Below, piece after piece: positions 8,632-16,393 of a DNA stretch of 64,000 nt. The notes below the pieces were generated by a model that worked only from the letters and a program-made list of their open reading frames with translations, was not told the origin of the DNA and ran no database searches. Made by a program: the position numbers and the translations under genes. Source of the stretch: Xenorhabdus miraniensis (lineage in GTDB: Bacteria > Pseudomonadota > Gammaproteobacteria > Enterobacterales > Enterobacteriaceae). The stretch lies in NCBI RefSeq assembly GCF_002632615.1, contig NZ_NITZ01000022.1, positions 16,046 to 80,045 on the forward strand, in the 5' to 3' direction. The stretch's first letter is position 1, and each line of letters begins with the position of its first letter.

Positions 8632-9164
8632 AATAATTTCTCCGTACTGTAGGCCTCACAGACAGCATCATATCCCCGTTGTTCGGGCAGGGGCTGCCGC
8701 CGCTGGATCATGCTCTCCAGCATTAAACGGCTATGCCACTGTTTCAGGGATTCCAGCACCCGCCACGCCAGAGACTCAGAAAGCCAGCCCACCTCAGCCA
8801 CGCCCGCACCGCCATTCATTTTGGCAGTCTGGCGCTGAACAAATTTGTTGAGGGCGGTTTCAGAGCCATCAATGACAAATTTTTGCTGGTGCATGGTGAT
8901 CCAGATGGCGCGGATTTTGCCAATTTCCGGTGCCCGCATCTGACCGTTTAAATTGGGTTTAACCCGCTGTTTACTCCTGTTTAAACTCCGCTTAAAGCCA
9001 CGGGCGACAAAGGCATTGTACGCAACTTTTAACTCGGCATGTGTCATATTACGGCAGGACGATTTGCCCGTTGCTGCCCGCAGTGCCGAACGGTAGGTTG
9101 CATCATCCAGTTGCAGTTTGTTTTTGGCAATATGGATAAGGCGGATCAGTTGTTGATGGTTCAT
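8628..9164 (-). CDS. gemA: GemA regulatory protein (Mu gp16, DUF1018)
   Basis: The 178-residue protein matches the GemA/DUF1018 family. It opens with the typical HQQLIRLIHIAKNKL segment and contains LDDATYRSALRAATGKSSC. In Mu, GemA alters host gene expression and DNA topology-related functions, although its exact mechanism is not settled. It lies just before mor, as in Mu. Confidence 0.88.
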   Translation of the reverse strand: MNHQQLIRLIHIAKNKLQLDDATYRSALRAATGKSSCRNMTHAELKVAYNAFVARGFKRSLNRSKQRVKPNLNGQMRAPEIGKIRAIWITMHQQKFVIDGSETALNKFVQRQTAKMNGGAGVAEVGWLSESLAWRVLESLKQWHSRLMLESMIQRRQPLPEQRGYDAVCEAYSTEKLL

Positions 9165-9173
9165 TGCATCACC

Positions 9174-9401
9174 TCACTTATAGGCCACACAGCCGGGTTG
9201 ACAACCACCGCGCGGCCAGTCATTGCAGCTATCACAAAGATTGCGCGCCGGTGTTTCAGGTTGTTCGAATGCCGCACAGATATTATTGGCAGCGGCAATG
9301 AGGGTGTTTAACTGCGCCTGGCTGATGGTGATACCCGGCTGCTGGTCGCCCAGCTCTTTTGCAATGGCCGCCACGAGTGAAATTTGTTGGATCTTAATCA
9401 T
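9174..9401 (-). CDS. small Cys-rich early phage protein
   Basis: The 75-residue product starts MIKIQQISLV behind a GGAGAC ribosome site. Its tail holds five cysteines (NLCDSCNDW, GGCQPGCVAYK), which could bind a metal. It overlaps the gene upstream slightly. No family is recognised. Confidence 0.6.
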   Translation of the reverse strand: MIKIQQISLVAAIAKELGDQQPGITISQAQLNTLIAAANNICAAFEQPETPARNLCDSCNDWPRGGCQPGCVAYK

Positions 9402-9696
9402 GACTGTCTCCACAAATACAGGTTCCAATCATGACGTATGCCAGTTCTGAGGGGGTGCCCGCAGGGTTGACCGCCTCCCTGTTCAATGGGTATTGCTTCT
9501 TGCGATAACTCACAATGACCTGTTCACCGTGTATTTGCTGGATACGTCCCTTCACCGTTTTGATGGCACATTTGATATGAGTGCGATATACCCGTTGAGT
9601 GGAGAACGTGAATGTCACCCGGTCACCGACAGCCAGCTTTGAGCGATCAATAGGGTTAAATTTATTGCAGATTTCACACCGATAATTCTTGTTCAT
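9394..9696 (-). CDS. early phage protein with N-terminal CxxC
   Basis: The 100-residue product begins MNKNYRCEICNKFN and contains a beta-rich middle (RVTFTFSTQRVYRTHIKC). A further CICGD motif lies near the end. The paired cysteines at both ends suggest a small zinc-binding fold, which is inference. It overlaps the HD-domain gene by 4 nt and is part of the same early operon. Confidence 0.6.
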   Translation of the reverse strand: MNKNYRCEICNKFNPIDRSKLAVGDRVTFTFSTQRVYRTHIKCAIKTVKGRIQQIHGEQVIVSYRKKQYPLNREAVNPAGTPSELAYVMIGTCICGDSHD

Positions 9697-10226
9697 CGCG
9701 CCCCCATTAATTCATGGTAACGATTCATAAAGGCCGCTTCTGCCTGCTGGGGCATAAGGGGCATAATGGTAATATTGTCACTGGCAGTAATCCCTGCCAG
9801 GATGGGCCAGGGGTCTCCCTCTGCATCAATATCCAGATCGCGGCGTTCTGTCGCCAGCATCACCAGGTCGGCGTGTTTGATGGCATCACTGCAAAGTGCG
9901 GGCAGGTGAAATTTCAGGCGGACAATGGCATCAATGCGCCTTTCGATCACCTGATAGGATGGCAGTAATGCCTTGAGTGGGCTGGGTAAGTCCTTACAGT
10001 AGGCTTCAGCGGCATCATGCAATAAACCTTCCAGCGCATATTCAGGTGATACCAAGTGACTGACATAAACGCTGTGCTGGGCAACGGAATAGAAATTGCT
10101 GATTTGACCGTTAAAGCGACATTCATTCGCCAGTCCCTGCGCAATATCATGAATATCAATATCCGCAGGTGTGGCGTTAGCATAATTAAAATGACGTCCT
10201 GTACGGGTGGCAATATAAGAAGACAT
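9693..10226 (-). CDS. HD-domain nucleotide phosphohydrolase, YfdR-like
   Basis: The 177-residue protein has the HD-superfamily metal site: H in SVAQHSVY, HD in LLHDAAEAY, and a later D in KHADLVMLATERRDL. It closely resembles E. coli YfdR of the CPS-53 prophage, for example in FYSVAQH and ATERRDL. Relatives hydrolyse nucleotides. In a phage early operon it could reshape nucleotide pools, but its substrate cannot be read from the sequence. Confidence 0.82.
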   Translation of the reverse strand: MSSYIATRTGRHFNYANATPADIDIHDIAQGLANECRFNGQISNFYSVAQHSVYVSHLVSPEYALEGLLHDAAEAYCKDLPSPLKALLPSYQVIERRIDAIVRLKFHLPALCSDAIKHADLVMLATERRDLDIDAEGDPWPILAGITASDNITIMPLMPQQAEAAFMNRYHELMGAR

Positions 10227-10319
10227 AATTTCCTCATCGGTTAGCCTGAATTTTGGCGTAAGCCTGCCCCGGCGGGTTTACGCCATTTAATAAAAGTATT
10301 TAATTTTTAGTGCGTTACA

Positions 10320-10508
10320 TTAAGCTGGTGTTAAATGTTCAATTCGGACTAAATACGGTTCGGTGCTGATTTCCACCACGGTCATATTTGTTAAGTCCTG
10401 TGCGGGTTCAATCGTTCTGACCGCCTGACCACCCCGTAAAAATGGATTGGGCTGGTAAATAAAACCCTGCCCCACAGGAAAACATTGATTAAACTGCTGC
10501 GCTTTCAT
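10320..10508 (-). CDS. small early phage protein, unknown function
   Basis: The 62-residue product begins MKAQQFNQCFPVGQ and overlaps the ANR gene by about 20 nt. A longer in-frame reading exists, but the extra residues lie inside the ANR gene. No motif is recognised. It is kept because of its position in the tightly packed early operon. Confidence 0.5.
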   Translation of the reverse strand: MKAQQFNQCFPVGQGFIYQPNPFLRGGQAVRTIEPAQDLTNMTVVEISTEPYLVRIEHLTPA

Positions 10509-10722
10509 TGGTCTTTCCCCATCCTTTTTCAGCCGCGTTGTAACAGAACTCGCTGCGCCGTTCTGCCCAAAAACGAGCGGGTGCACTGCGGGCAGTACTG
10601 GCCGCTTTGTCCCATAGCGTTGCTGCATTCAGGTAATCGGTATGACGTTCTGCATGGGCGGCAACCGATGAGTAGGCCGCATAATGATTGCGTGCACGGT
10701 TTTTGTGAATATGTCCGGTCAT
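10489..10722 (-). CDS. ANR-family small regulator
   Basis: The 77-residue protein shows the ANR (AggR-activated regulator) pattern: YAAYSSVAAHAERH, then YLNAATLWDKAA, and a final RFWAERRSEFC. Known ANR members bind AraC-type activators and dampen virulence genes. Prophages often carry them. Whether this one acts on a host AraC-family regulator is inference. Confidence 0.72.
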   Translation of the reverse strand: MTGHIHKNRARNHYAAYSSVAAHAERHTDYLNAATLWDKAASTARSAPARFWAERRSEFCYNAAEKGWGKTNESAAV

Positions 10723-10723
10723 C

Positions 10724-11362
10724 TCACACCCCCGCGATATCTAAGGCAATGGGCTGATATTGATCGCTATCACCTATGCGCTCATAGACGCGCAGATAGG
10801 ATTTACTGCCAACGACCTGTAACGCCTCACCTATCGCCATCATGGCTTTGTTCCAGCGCTCATCATCAATATTCAATCGGCGCAGTGCCAGAACACGCCC
10901 TGCATTGATTTCACCCTCTTTATCGGTGATAAAGGCCTGGTTGATCAGCGTCTGGATTTCAGGGCGTGCGCCTTTTGTCCAGTCGGCGAGGCAGGCATCA
11001 ATCAGTGCCTTAGCCGCCTGTAGACGCTCATCAAAGGCGATCCTGTCCTGCATGGCACGCTGGACTTTGTAGCGGCCATCATAGGAATACAGGGTTACAT
11101 TGCCCTTCTTACCACCCGGGGTTGCACCGTACTTTTCGGCAGAGAGATCAATGAATGCCTGAATATCCGCAAACGCCCGCGATTTCAGTTCATCCAGCGC
11201 TTCGTTGACTCTGACGGCCTGTTTCACAATTTCCCCCACCAGACTATCCCGCTCCAGGTCAATTTCTTTGATGATATCGACAGGGGTCAGAATTCCCTTG
11301 GCATCAACCCAATAGCCTTCCGGGGCGGTTCGGGTAGTGAACTGTATTGTTTTAATTGACAT
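10724..11362 (-). CDS. DUF3164 family protein
   Basis: The 212-residue protein is the DUF3164 family member that follows the transposition genes in many Mu-like phages. The family signature includes GYWVDAKGILTPVDIIKEID near the start and a long helical middle. Its role is unknown; conservation next to A and B suggests early functions in transposition or replication. It abuts the next gene with a 1-nt overlap. Confidence 0.82.
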   Translation of the reverse strand: MSIKTIQFTTRTAPEGYWVDAKGILTPVDIIKEIDLERDSLVGEIVKQAVRVNEALDELKSRAFADIQAFIDLSAEKYGATPGGKKGNVTLYSYDGRYKVQRAMQDRIAFDERLQAAKALIDACLADWTKGARPEIQTLINQAFITDKEGEINAGRVLALRRLNIDDERWNKAMMAIGEALQVVGSKSYLRVYERIGDSDQYQPIALDIAGV

Positions 11363-11568
11363 TATTTTTTACCTTTTTTTAAAACCTTAGAGTTAATTGT
11401 TGTTTCACCAGATATATAACCAGATCGTTTTTTGAATGCTTGAATAACCGCCTGAAAAATATATTCGACACATTCTGCTTCTGCTTTTGAACAGAGACCC
11501 TGAGCTCTGGCGTTATGTTCCAGCCCAGTCGGGGTTTCAGTAATCGAAATGATGAGTTCAACAGCCAT
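11362..11568 (-). CDS. small early phage protein
   Basis: The 68-residue product begins MAVELIISITETPTG and ends in a Lys-rich tail (KVLKKGKK). It touches the DUF3164 start. Similar small proteins occur here in other Mu-like prophages, but no function is known. Confidence 0.6.
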   Translation of the reverse strand: MAVELIISITETPTGLEHNARAQGLCSKAEAECVEYIFQAVIQAFKKRSGYISGETTINSKVLKKGKK

Positions 11569-11588
11569 AGGGTTTCCTTTCCATTATG

Positions 11589-11804
11589 TTAGTGAAGATT
11601 GTGCTTGCGCTGCACAGTTGCTGGGTGCATCACCAAACCGCATTGACTATGCTGATTAAGAAAATCACCGATGGCACTGTACAAACGTTCGGCGGCCTGA
11701 TATTCCTGATGGGTGAATTCCCCCGCCACCGCCGCCCCGGCTTGCAGTTCATGCCGTAATTGCCCTGACTCACTGGTGATTAAGATTTCAATTTTTACTG
11801 CCAT
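11589..11804 (-). CDS. small early phage protein
   Basis: The 71-residue product starts MAVKIEILITSESG. It shares the MAVxxxIxIT opening with the gene at 11362, so the two may be distant duplicates. The rest is helical. The upstream longer reading was rejected because it overlaps the neighbouring gene. Confidence 0.55.
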   Translation of the reverse strand: MAVKIEILITSESGQLRHELQAGAAVAGEFTHQEYQAAERLYSAIGDFLNQHSQCGLVMHPATVQRKHNLH

Positions 11805-11815
11805 GATTGCGCCCC

Positions 11816-12100
11816 TTAATGTAAAGATTCCGACCAATAAACCTGACAACCATCCTGATTAAAAACCCCTTGTTTAAATTGCCCTTGCAGCCCCTTACCA
11901 AAATGCAGATAAGCGGCCTGACCCTCGCGGATCAACTGCTCACAATAGGCATGGCGGGCAATATGAATGCGGGGCCTGTTATCCCGCATCATCACACTGA
12001 GCACAGTGATCCCGCGCTGCGATAATGCCGTGACCACAGATTCCGCCTGAATCAATGCGGACAACAGTTTGCTATTTTGGGTATTCAACTCGATTAACAT
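11816..12100 (-). CDS. small early phage protein
   Basis: The 94-residue product begins MLIELNTQNSKLLS behind a strong TGAGGAAC ribosome site, which decides the start. It lies directly after the B gene. No domain is recognised. Confidence 0.6.
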   Translation of the reverse strand: MLIELNTQNSKLLSALIQAESVVTALSQRGITVLSVMMRDNRPRIHIARHAYCEQLIREGQAAYLHFGKGLQGQFKQGVFNQDGCQVYWSESLH

Positions 12101-12111
12101 GATGTTCCTCA

Positions 12112-13005
12112 TTAATTAATCAGCATTTTTGAGAATTCGTTAATCATGCCGACATCAACAGGCTGACCACTCAACTGACTGGCACGGGAAACACCTCGCA
12201 GGTATTTGAACAGCCTGCGGGCATTCCCCTTACAAGCCGTAAACAACGCCTGGCGGATATCATCGCCTTCAATCTCAGGCAACAGACTGCGGGCAATGTC
12301 CTGAATATCGGCCTCAGGCAGGCTGTCACCCATTGGCAGGGCAAAACCGACGCGGCTATAAAGCTGTTTGTATTCACCGCGTTTCCCTTTCAGGTTCAGG
12401 ATTAAGCGCGGCATGCCCGCCAGCACAATACCCACACCGGATTTATCATGGATACGACGCAGGGTTTCCAGTGCGCGGTAAGGCAGGTTTTCCGCCTCAT
12501 CAACCAGAATGATCCGCCCCGACCCCCGCAGAGCCGTGATACAGGCCTCGCTCATTTCATGCAGGTTGCCGCGACGATTGACACCCAGACGGTTACACAG
12601 CTCTTCCAGTATCACGCGGGCGGTATAGCCGGGGTCAGCCTCAATCAGGATGGCATCTGAATTGGTTCGGGCGTATTCCCGCATCAGCATGGTTTTCCCC
12701 ATTCCCGCATCGCCATAGATGACATTGATTTCACCGTCCATATGCGCCAGACGGCACACTTCCAAGCCTTTGCGGGCGGTATACGTTGAAATGAACACGG
12801 GTTTCAGATGGCGTACCTTTTCCCGGTCACGCTCGCGCTGGATAAATTGTGTCAGTTGGATTTCCAGTGCGGCCGTATCCCCGGCATATTTACCCTGTAG
12901 ATACTGGTTAATCATGGCCGTGCTGCGGCCGATACCCCGCGCGACCTGCGCTTGTGAGAACCCCTTTTCTGTCATTAATTCAGTCAGTTCTTGAACAAGA
13001 GACAT
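12112..13005 (-). CDS. B: Mu B-like AAA+ ATPase, transposition target activator
   Basis: The 297-residue protein combines an N-terminal helix-turn-helix (SQAQVARGIGRSTAMINQYL) with an AAA+ core: Walker A GDAGMGKT near residues 97 to 104 and Walker B IILVDEAEN near 163 to 171. MuB binds DNA in an ATP-dependent way, selects targets and stimulates MuA. Length and position after the transposase agree with Mu. Confidence 0.93.
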   Translation of the reverse strand: MSLVQELTELMTEKGFSQAQVARGIGRSTAMINQYLQGKYAGDTAALEIQLTQFIQRERDREKVRHLKPVFISTYTARKGLEVCRLAHMDGEINVIYGDAGMGKTMLMREYARTNSDAILIEADPGYTARVILEELCNRLGVNRRGNLHEMSEACITALRGSGRIILVDEAENLPYRALETLRRIHDKSGVGIVLAGMPRLILNLKGKRGEYKQLYSRVGFALPMGDSLPEADIQDIARSLLPEIEGDDIRQALFTACKGNARRLFKYLRGVSRASQLSGQPVDVGMINEFSKMLIN

Positions 13006-13023
13006 AGTAACCCCCTAGAATAT

Positions 13024-15066
13024 TTAGTAATTTCCTGCATCTTTCAGGTGCTGTTCAAATTCTGTTTGCAGGAAGGAATAGTTGCGGTTCGGTATGGCGG
13101 CTTTTTCTGGCACGGGGATCAATCCGCCAAAATCCGGTAACGTTTTGGTTTCCAGCAGTGGCCGTGCTTCGGCTTCAATTTCGTGGCGTTTATCTTCCAC
13201 CCGCGCCAGACGGCGGCTGCGACGGGCTTCAATGGCCTGTGCCATCGCGGTGGTCGGTACGGCCGCGACCTTGTTGCCATTCCAGATAGCGGTGCAGACA
13301 TAGCGACCATCCATTCTGCGGATGATGACTTCCCCGGCATCGTGAATGTCGTAGGCCACCCGCACGCTTTCACCATCCACCTGGATCAGGGTTTCAGAAA
13401 AATACTGGTTATTGTTGAACTCCACCCAGCCCCGCTGGGCGATACGGGTTACCTCTGGCATAAACATTTCACGCAGCTCAATCTGGGTCAGGTATTCGAT
13501 TTCATCCCCTTCGGTTTCCAGCACCATTTTGCGGTAGACCGCTGCCGTCATGTGGCGCCCGTTATGTTTGGGCAGTTCGCTGTGCTCATGCCGGGTGTTG
13601 TAGCGCTCGACTTCTTCTTCAATCGCATCCAGCAACTGCTGCCAGGACGGCAGTTTTGCCAGCGCGGCCTGCTGGACGGCATTCAATGCCTTCTGGTTTT
13701 CCTGCGCCTTGACCGCAGAGAGTATCCGGCGGTCAGTCACGCGCACCGATTCCGGATCAGCCCCCAGCCCGTTATAGGTCTGGAATTTCTGCGCAATACG
13801 CCGGGGAATGATCGCATTCAGGCGTTCGATAATGCCGCGTGACTGCGGATTGCCGGGGATACCCGTCATGTGGTCGATACCCAGCCGGGGGAAAATCCCG
13901 GTGATATCGGCATCCAGCGTTTTGTTAGTCTGACCGCCCCCGTTATCGGAGTAGACAAACAGCGGCTTACCGTGATGCTTCATGGCATGGCGATACGCCG
14001 AGGCCACAGCAATCGTGCTTTCGGATAAATCCAGCGACCAGCCAACCACATAGCGGGTACGGCCATCCAGCACCAATGTCAATTCCGGTGTAAATGGGCG
14101 CCCGTGAATGGGGTGCGCCACTTTCAAATTCAGGCTCTTACCATCACTGATCCAGCAGCCATTAACCGGCATCTGTGACCAGTCCCGTTTCTGGTAGGTT
14201 TCCAGTGCACGGGCAGCGGAGCCGGTGAGACGGCCGCGGGCTTTTTCCCGCTTCGGCAGTTTTGCCATCACCCGGCGTACCGCATCATAGGAAGGCTGGG
14301 CGTCCAGCATGGCTGGCTGGTCAGCATAGACCTGCTGCCATTCCTCGCAAAAGCTACGGTAGGCTGCCTGTAATGACGGGCCATTCACATTGCGGTAATG
14401 TGACAGAAACATAGGCAGCCACTGCACATGCTCCGGCCGTACCTCTTTATTATGACCGGGTGACAGTAATGCCAGCCGTTCGTCACCATTATTGGTGCTC
14501 TGGTATATCGTGACCCATTCCTGCAAGGCACGGGTTCCGACTCCCTGACGGCGCCCCTTACGGGCATTGGCATTTTCAGCCGCTGTCTGGAGCGCACCGG
14601 GCAATGTGCCCTGACGTGACCCGTCAGAAAGGTATTTCACCGCCGCCGAACGGGACATGCCCGCATCACGTAAGTTCAACACCTCCAGCGCCAGCAGTGC
14701 ACGGGCATCCGCAATCTGCCGCTGCTGCTCGGTCAGGGACGACAGTTCGCGGGACAACAGTGCCGGACACTGGCGCATTAACTGCAACTCATCCAATGGC
14801 CGCACGGCCTGAGTGACTGGCGCGTTGATAGCATCCTGATTGACCGGTTGAGCCAGCACCGCTGCAAAATATTTGCGGCGGACTTCTGCCCGCGCCAGCT
14901 CAGGCAGGCAATCAATGTGGTACTCAGTTGCTTTACTGCCCTGACGCTGACGAACAAACTCAGGGTGATCCCCTGTCAACCGATTCAACGCCAGGCGCAT
15001 TCCCTGAACTGAACCTGGCAAATCAGGCAATCCAACTAACTCATTCGCTGTCAGAAACATAATCAC
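13024..15066 (-). CDS. A: Mu A-like DDE transposase
   Basis: The 680-residue protein catalyses strand cleavage and transfer at the phage ends. An N-terminal Mu-type DNA-binding region is followed by the retroviral-integrase-fold core. The catalytic residues are visible as D308 (WISDGK), D374 (VYSDNGG) and E414 (RGIIERL). A C-terminal domain for B interaction follows. It overlaps the Ner-like gene by 4 nt, so the two are probably co-translated. Confidence 0.95.
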   Translation of the reverse strand: MIMFLTANELVGLPDLPGSVQGMRLALNRLTGDHPEFVRQRQGSKATEYHIDCLPELARAEVRRKYFAAVLAQPVNQDAINAPVTQAVRPLDELQLMRQCPALLSRELSSLTEQQRQIADARALLALEVLNLRDAGMSRSAAVKYLSDGSRQGTLPGALQTAAENANARKGRRQGVGTRALQEWVTIYQSTNNGDERLALLSPGHNKEVRPEHVQWLPMFLSHYRNVNGPSLQAAYRSFCEEWQQVYADQPAMLDAQPSYDAVRRVMAKLPKREKARGRLTGSAARALETYQKRDWSQMPVNGCWISDGKSLNLKVAHPIHGRPFTPELTLVLDGRTRYVVGWSLDLSESTIAVASAYRHAMKHHGKPLFVYSDNGGGQTNKTLDADITGIFPRLGIDHMTGIPGNPQSRGIIERLNAIIPRRIAQKFQTYNGLGADPESVRVTDRRILSAVKAQENQKALNAVQQAALAKLPSWQQLLDAIEEEVERYNTRHEHSELPKHNGRHMTAAVYRKMVLETEGDEIEYLTQIELREMFMPEVTRIAQRGWVEFNNNQYFSETLIQVDGESVRVAYDIHDAGEVIIRRMDGRYVCTAIWNGNKVAAVPTTAMAQAIEARRSRRLARVEDKRHEIEAEARPLLETKTLPDFGGLIPVPEKAAIPNRNYSFLQTEFEQHLKDAGNY

Positions 15067-15302
15067 ATCCTACGTTTATATGAATAACGACTGGGCCAAA
15101 TATGTTCCGGCGTCGTGCCCAGAACCCCTGCAATAATCTGCTCTCCTTTGGGATAAGAGCGAGAAAGCGCATTCTTTAAGGTATCAGGCGCCAAACCTGC
15201 CGATTTTGAAAGCTCTCTCATTGTGAAACCTGCCTTGTGTATAGCCGCCACAATATCAATGCGATGCCAATCAGCGTGACTTACCACTTCATTTCCATTC
15301 AT
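15063..15302 (-). CDS. ner: Ner-like / Nlp DNA-binding regulator
   Basis: The 79-residue protein has the Ner pattern: WHRIDIVAAIHKAGFT then a helix-turn-helix (MRELSKSAGLAPDTLKNALS) and WPSRY near the end. In Mu, Ner represses both the early promoter and the repressor gene. It is divergent from the repressor at 15485, with palindromic sites between them. Confidence 0.88.
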   Translation of the reverse strand: MNGNEVVSHADWHRIDIVAAIHKAGFTMRELSKSAGLAPDTLKNALSRSYPKGEQIIAGVLGTTPEHIWPSRYSYKRRM

Positions 15303-15322
15303 ATTTCGACTACCCTAAAATA

Positions 15323-15363
15323 TTATCCGTGCGGATAATCCGGTGGGGTTATCCGTCTGGATA
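15323..15363. promoter_or_regulatory. operator palindromes in the repressor/Ner intergenic region
   Basis: TTATCCG-TG-CGGATAA (15323-15338) is a perfect 16-bp palindrome. A second imperfect copy, TTATCCG-TCT-GGATA, lies at 15349-15363. A separate inverted pair (GTTCATGTAA near 15388 and TTACATGTGAA near 15415) also lies in the gap. These are good candidates for repressor or Ner binding sites controlling the divergent early and repressor promoters. Confidence 0.72.
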
Positions 15364-15484
15364 CAGTATTGATCCACAAGTGGTTCATGTAAAGCAAAAA
15401 AATCACTTTCTTTTGTTACATGTGAATCAAATCAAAGATCTTCTTATTTTTTCCTTATAAATCAAAGCGTAAAAAGAAAAGAAA

Positions 15485-16093
15485 ATGAATAGAAAGAAAA
15501 TGGCTGAAGTTTCCTTTGTCGAACCGACAAAGGAAAGTATTGCGGAAAGGCTGAAGCAACTGATTGGTAATAGAAGCGTTCGGTCAGCTGCACGGGATTG
15601 GGGATTGTCTTTTTCTACTTTAAACAATTACTTAACAAGAGGAACAGAGCCATCTCTCAATGTGGCACTTAAAATATCACAAGTGGAGCAAGTGAGCGTG
15701 GAGTGGATCGCTACTGGTTCAGAGATGTCTGAAGTTAAAGATAGAAAAGATACTTCAGCTATTGAACAAGAAAAAAACGAAAAGTTATCAACTGCATGGC
15801 ACTATGTATTTGAGTCGTTACCTGCTCAAGATATCAATAGCTTACTGAAGTTAATTCACCGTAAAGGTGTTGAAGGGCTGCTATCAATGACACAAACAAC
15901 GCAAGCAAAACAGGATGTAGAGGATATTATTGATAGATTAGATATCCGACCGACTCTGAGACAAGCAATCAAAGTGGCGTTGGCTGGAGATGAAGCGACA
16001 GACCAAGAGATTTTACGCCGCATTAGCAACAACGAAGGGAGCCTGGAACCTGAAACTGATATCGTTCAGGTAGTAAATAAAAATGCAGGGTGA
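15485..16093 (+). CDS. c: Mu-like phage repressor (c)
   Basis: The 202-residue protein is transcribed away from the lytic genes, as Mu c is. Residues 15 to 75 contain a helix-turn-helix (SVRSAARDWGLSFSTLNNYL) and VEWIATG, typical of Mu-like and lambda-like repressors. The C-terminal half is helical with no visible peptidase motif, so RecA-type self-cleavage is not supported. It should hold the prophage silent through the operators to its left. Confidence 0.85.
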   Translation: MNRKKMAEVSFVEPTKESIAERLKQLIGNRSVRSAARDWGLSFSTLNNYLTRGTEPSLNVALKISQVEQVSVEWIATGSEMSEVKDRKDTSAIEQEKNEKLSTAWHYVFESLPAQDINSLLKLIHRKGVEGLLSMTQTTQAKQDVEDIIDRLDIRPTLRQAIKVALAGDEATDQEILRRISNNEGSLEPETDIVQVVNKNAG

Positions 16094-16165
16094 TTATGAA
16101 TTTTGGTATTTGATCAATCACCCTGTAAATGTTGTTTAAACATCCTCAAACTATGATCAAAACAG

Positions 16166-16221
16166 TGCAGAATTAAACGCATAAAATAACAAAAATTATC
16201 AATTCTCGCTGACATAGTGCA
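16166..16221 (-). repeat. candidate left terminus of the Mu-like prophage
   Basis: On the minus strand the proposed end begins TGCACTATGTCAG (running inward from 16221). About 40 nt inside, a similar TGCACTGTTTTGATCATAG segment occurs. Mu-like ends begin with TG and carry repeated transposase sites. The position, after the repressor and before the first host gene, fits. The exact end is unproven. Confidence 0.4.
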
Positions 16222-16231
16222 AAATCGACTC

Positions 16232-16393
16232 TTACCCCTCTACACCAATCATATCAAGGCCTTTCGGCCAAATCCCTATCTTTTTATTTAATGCAGAATT
16301 GATCACCTCCCCACAGATGGTGTCTTCTCGGTCTATATCCATCAGCCGATGGGATAGATCAAGTTGATGTACGATATCAACTGTGACATTCAT
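16232..16393 (-). CDS. 53-residue protein coupled to the Ada-like gene
   Basis: The start codon overlaps the Ada-like stop as ATGA, a typical coupling arrangement. The product begins MNVTVDIVHQLDLSHRL, is acidic and ends GLDMIGVEG. Its stop lies about 11 nt from the proposed phage end, so the prophage may have landed just beyond it. No family is recognised. Confidence 0.5.
   Translation of the reverse strand: MNVTVDIVHQLDLSHRLMDIDREDTICGEVINSALNKKIGIWPKGLDMIGVEG

Larger units (their letters stand above)
1..16221 (-). mobile_element. Mu-like transposable prophage (left part, cut by window edge)
   Basis: The gene order read from right to left is repressor, Ner, transposase A, ATPase B, early genes, GemA, Mor, C, lysis genes, DUF1804, terminase, DUF935 portal and F-like head protein. 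This is the Mu order and orientation. Protease, capsid, tail and right-end genes must lie to the left of position 1. The host-side boundary is inferred: the repressor ends at 16093 and the first host gene ends at 16232. A TG...CA terminus is proposed at 16221, but no target-site duplication can be tested because the other end is missing. Confidence 0.93.

Noticed and set aside
13183..13842. Long plus-strand open frame opposite the transposase
   Set aside because: It is a shadow of the transposase codons, with no ribosome site and no family signature.
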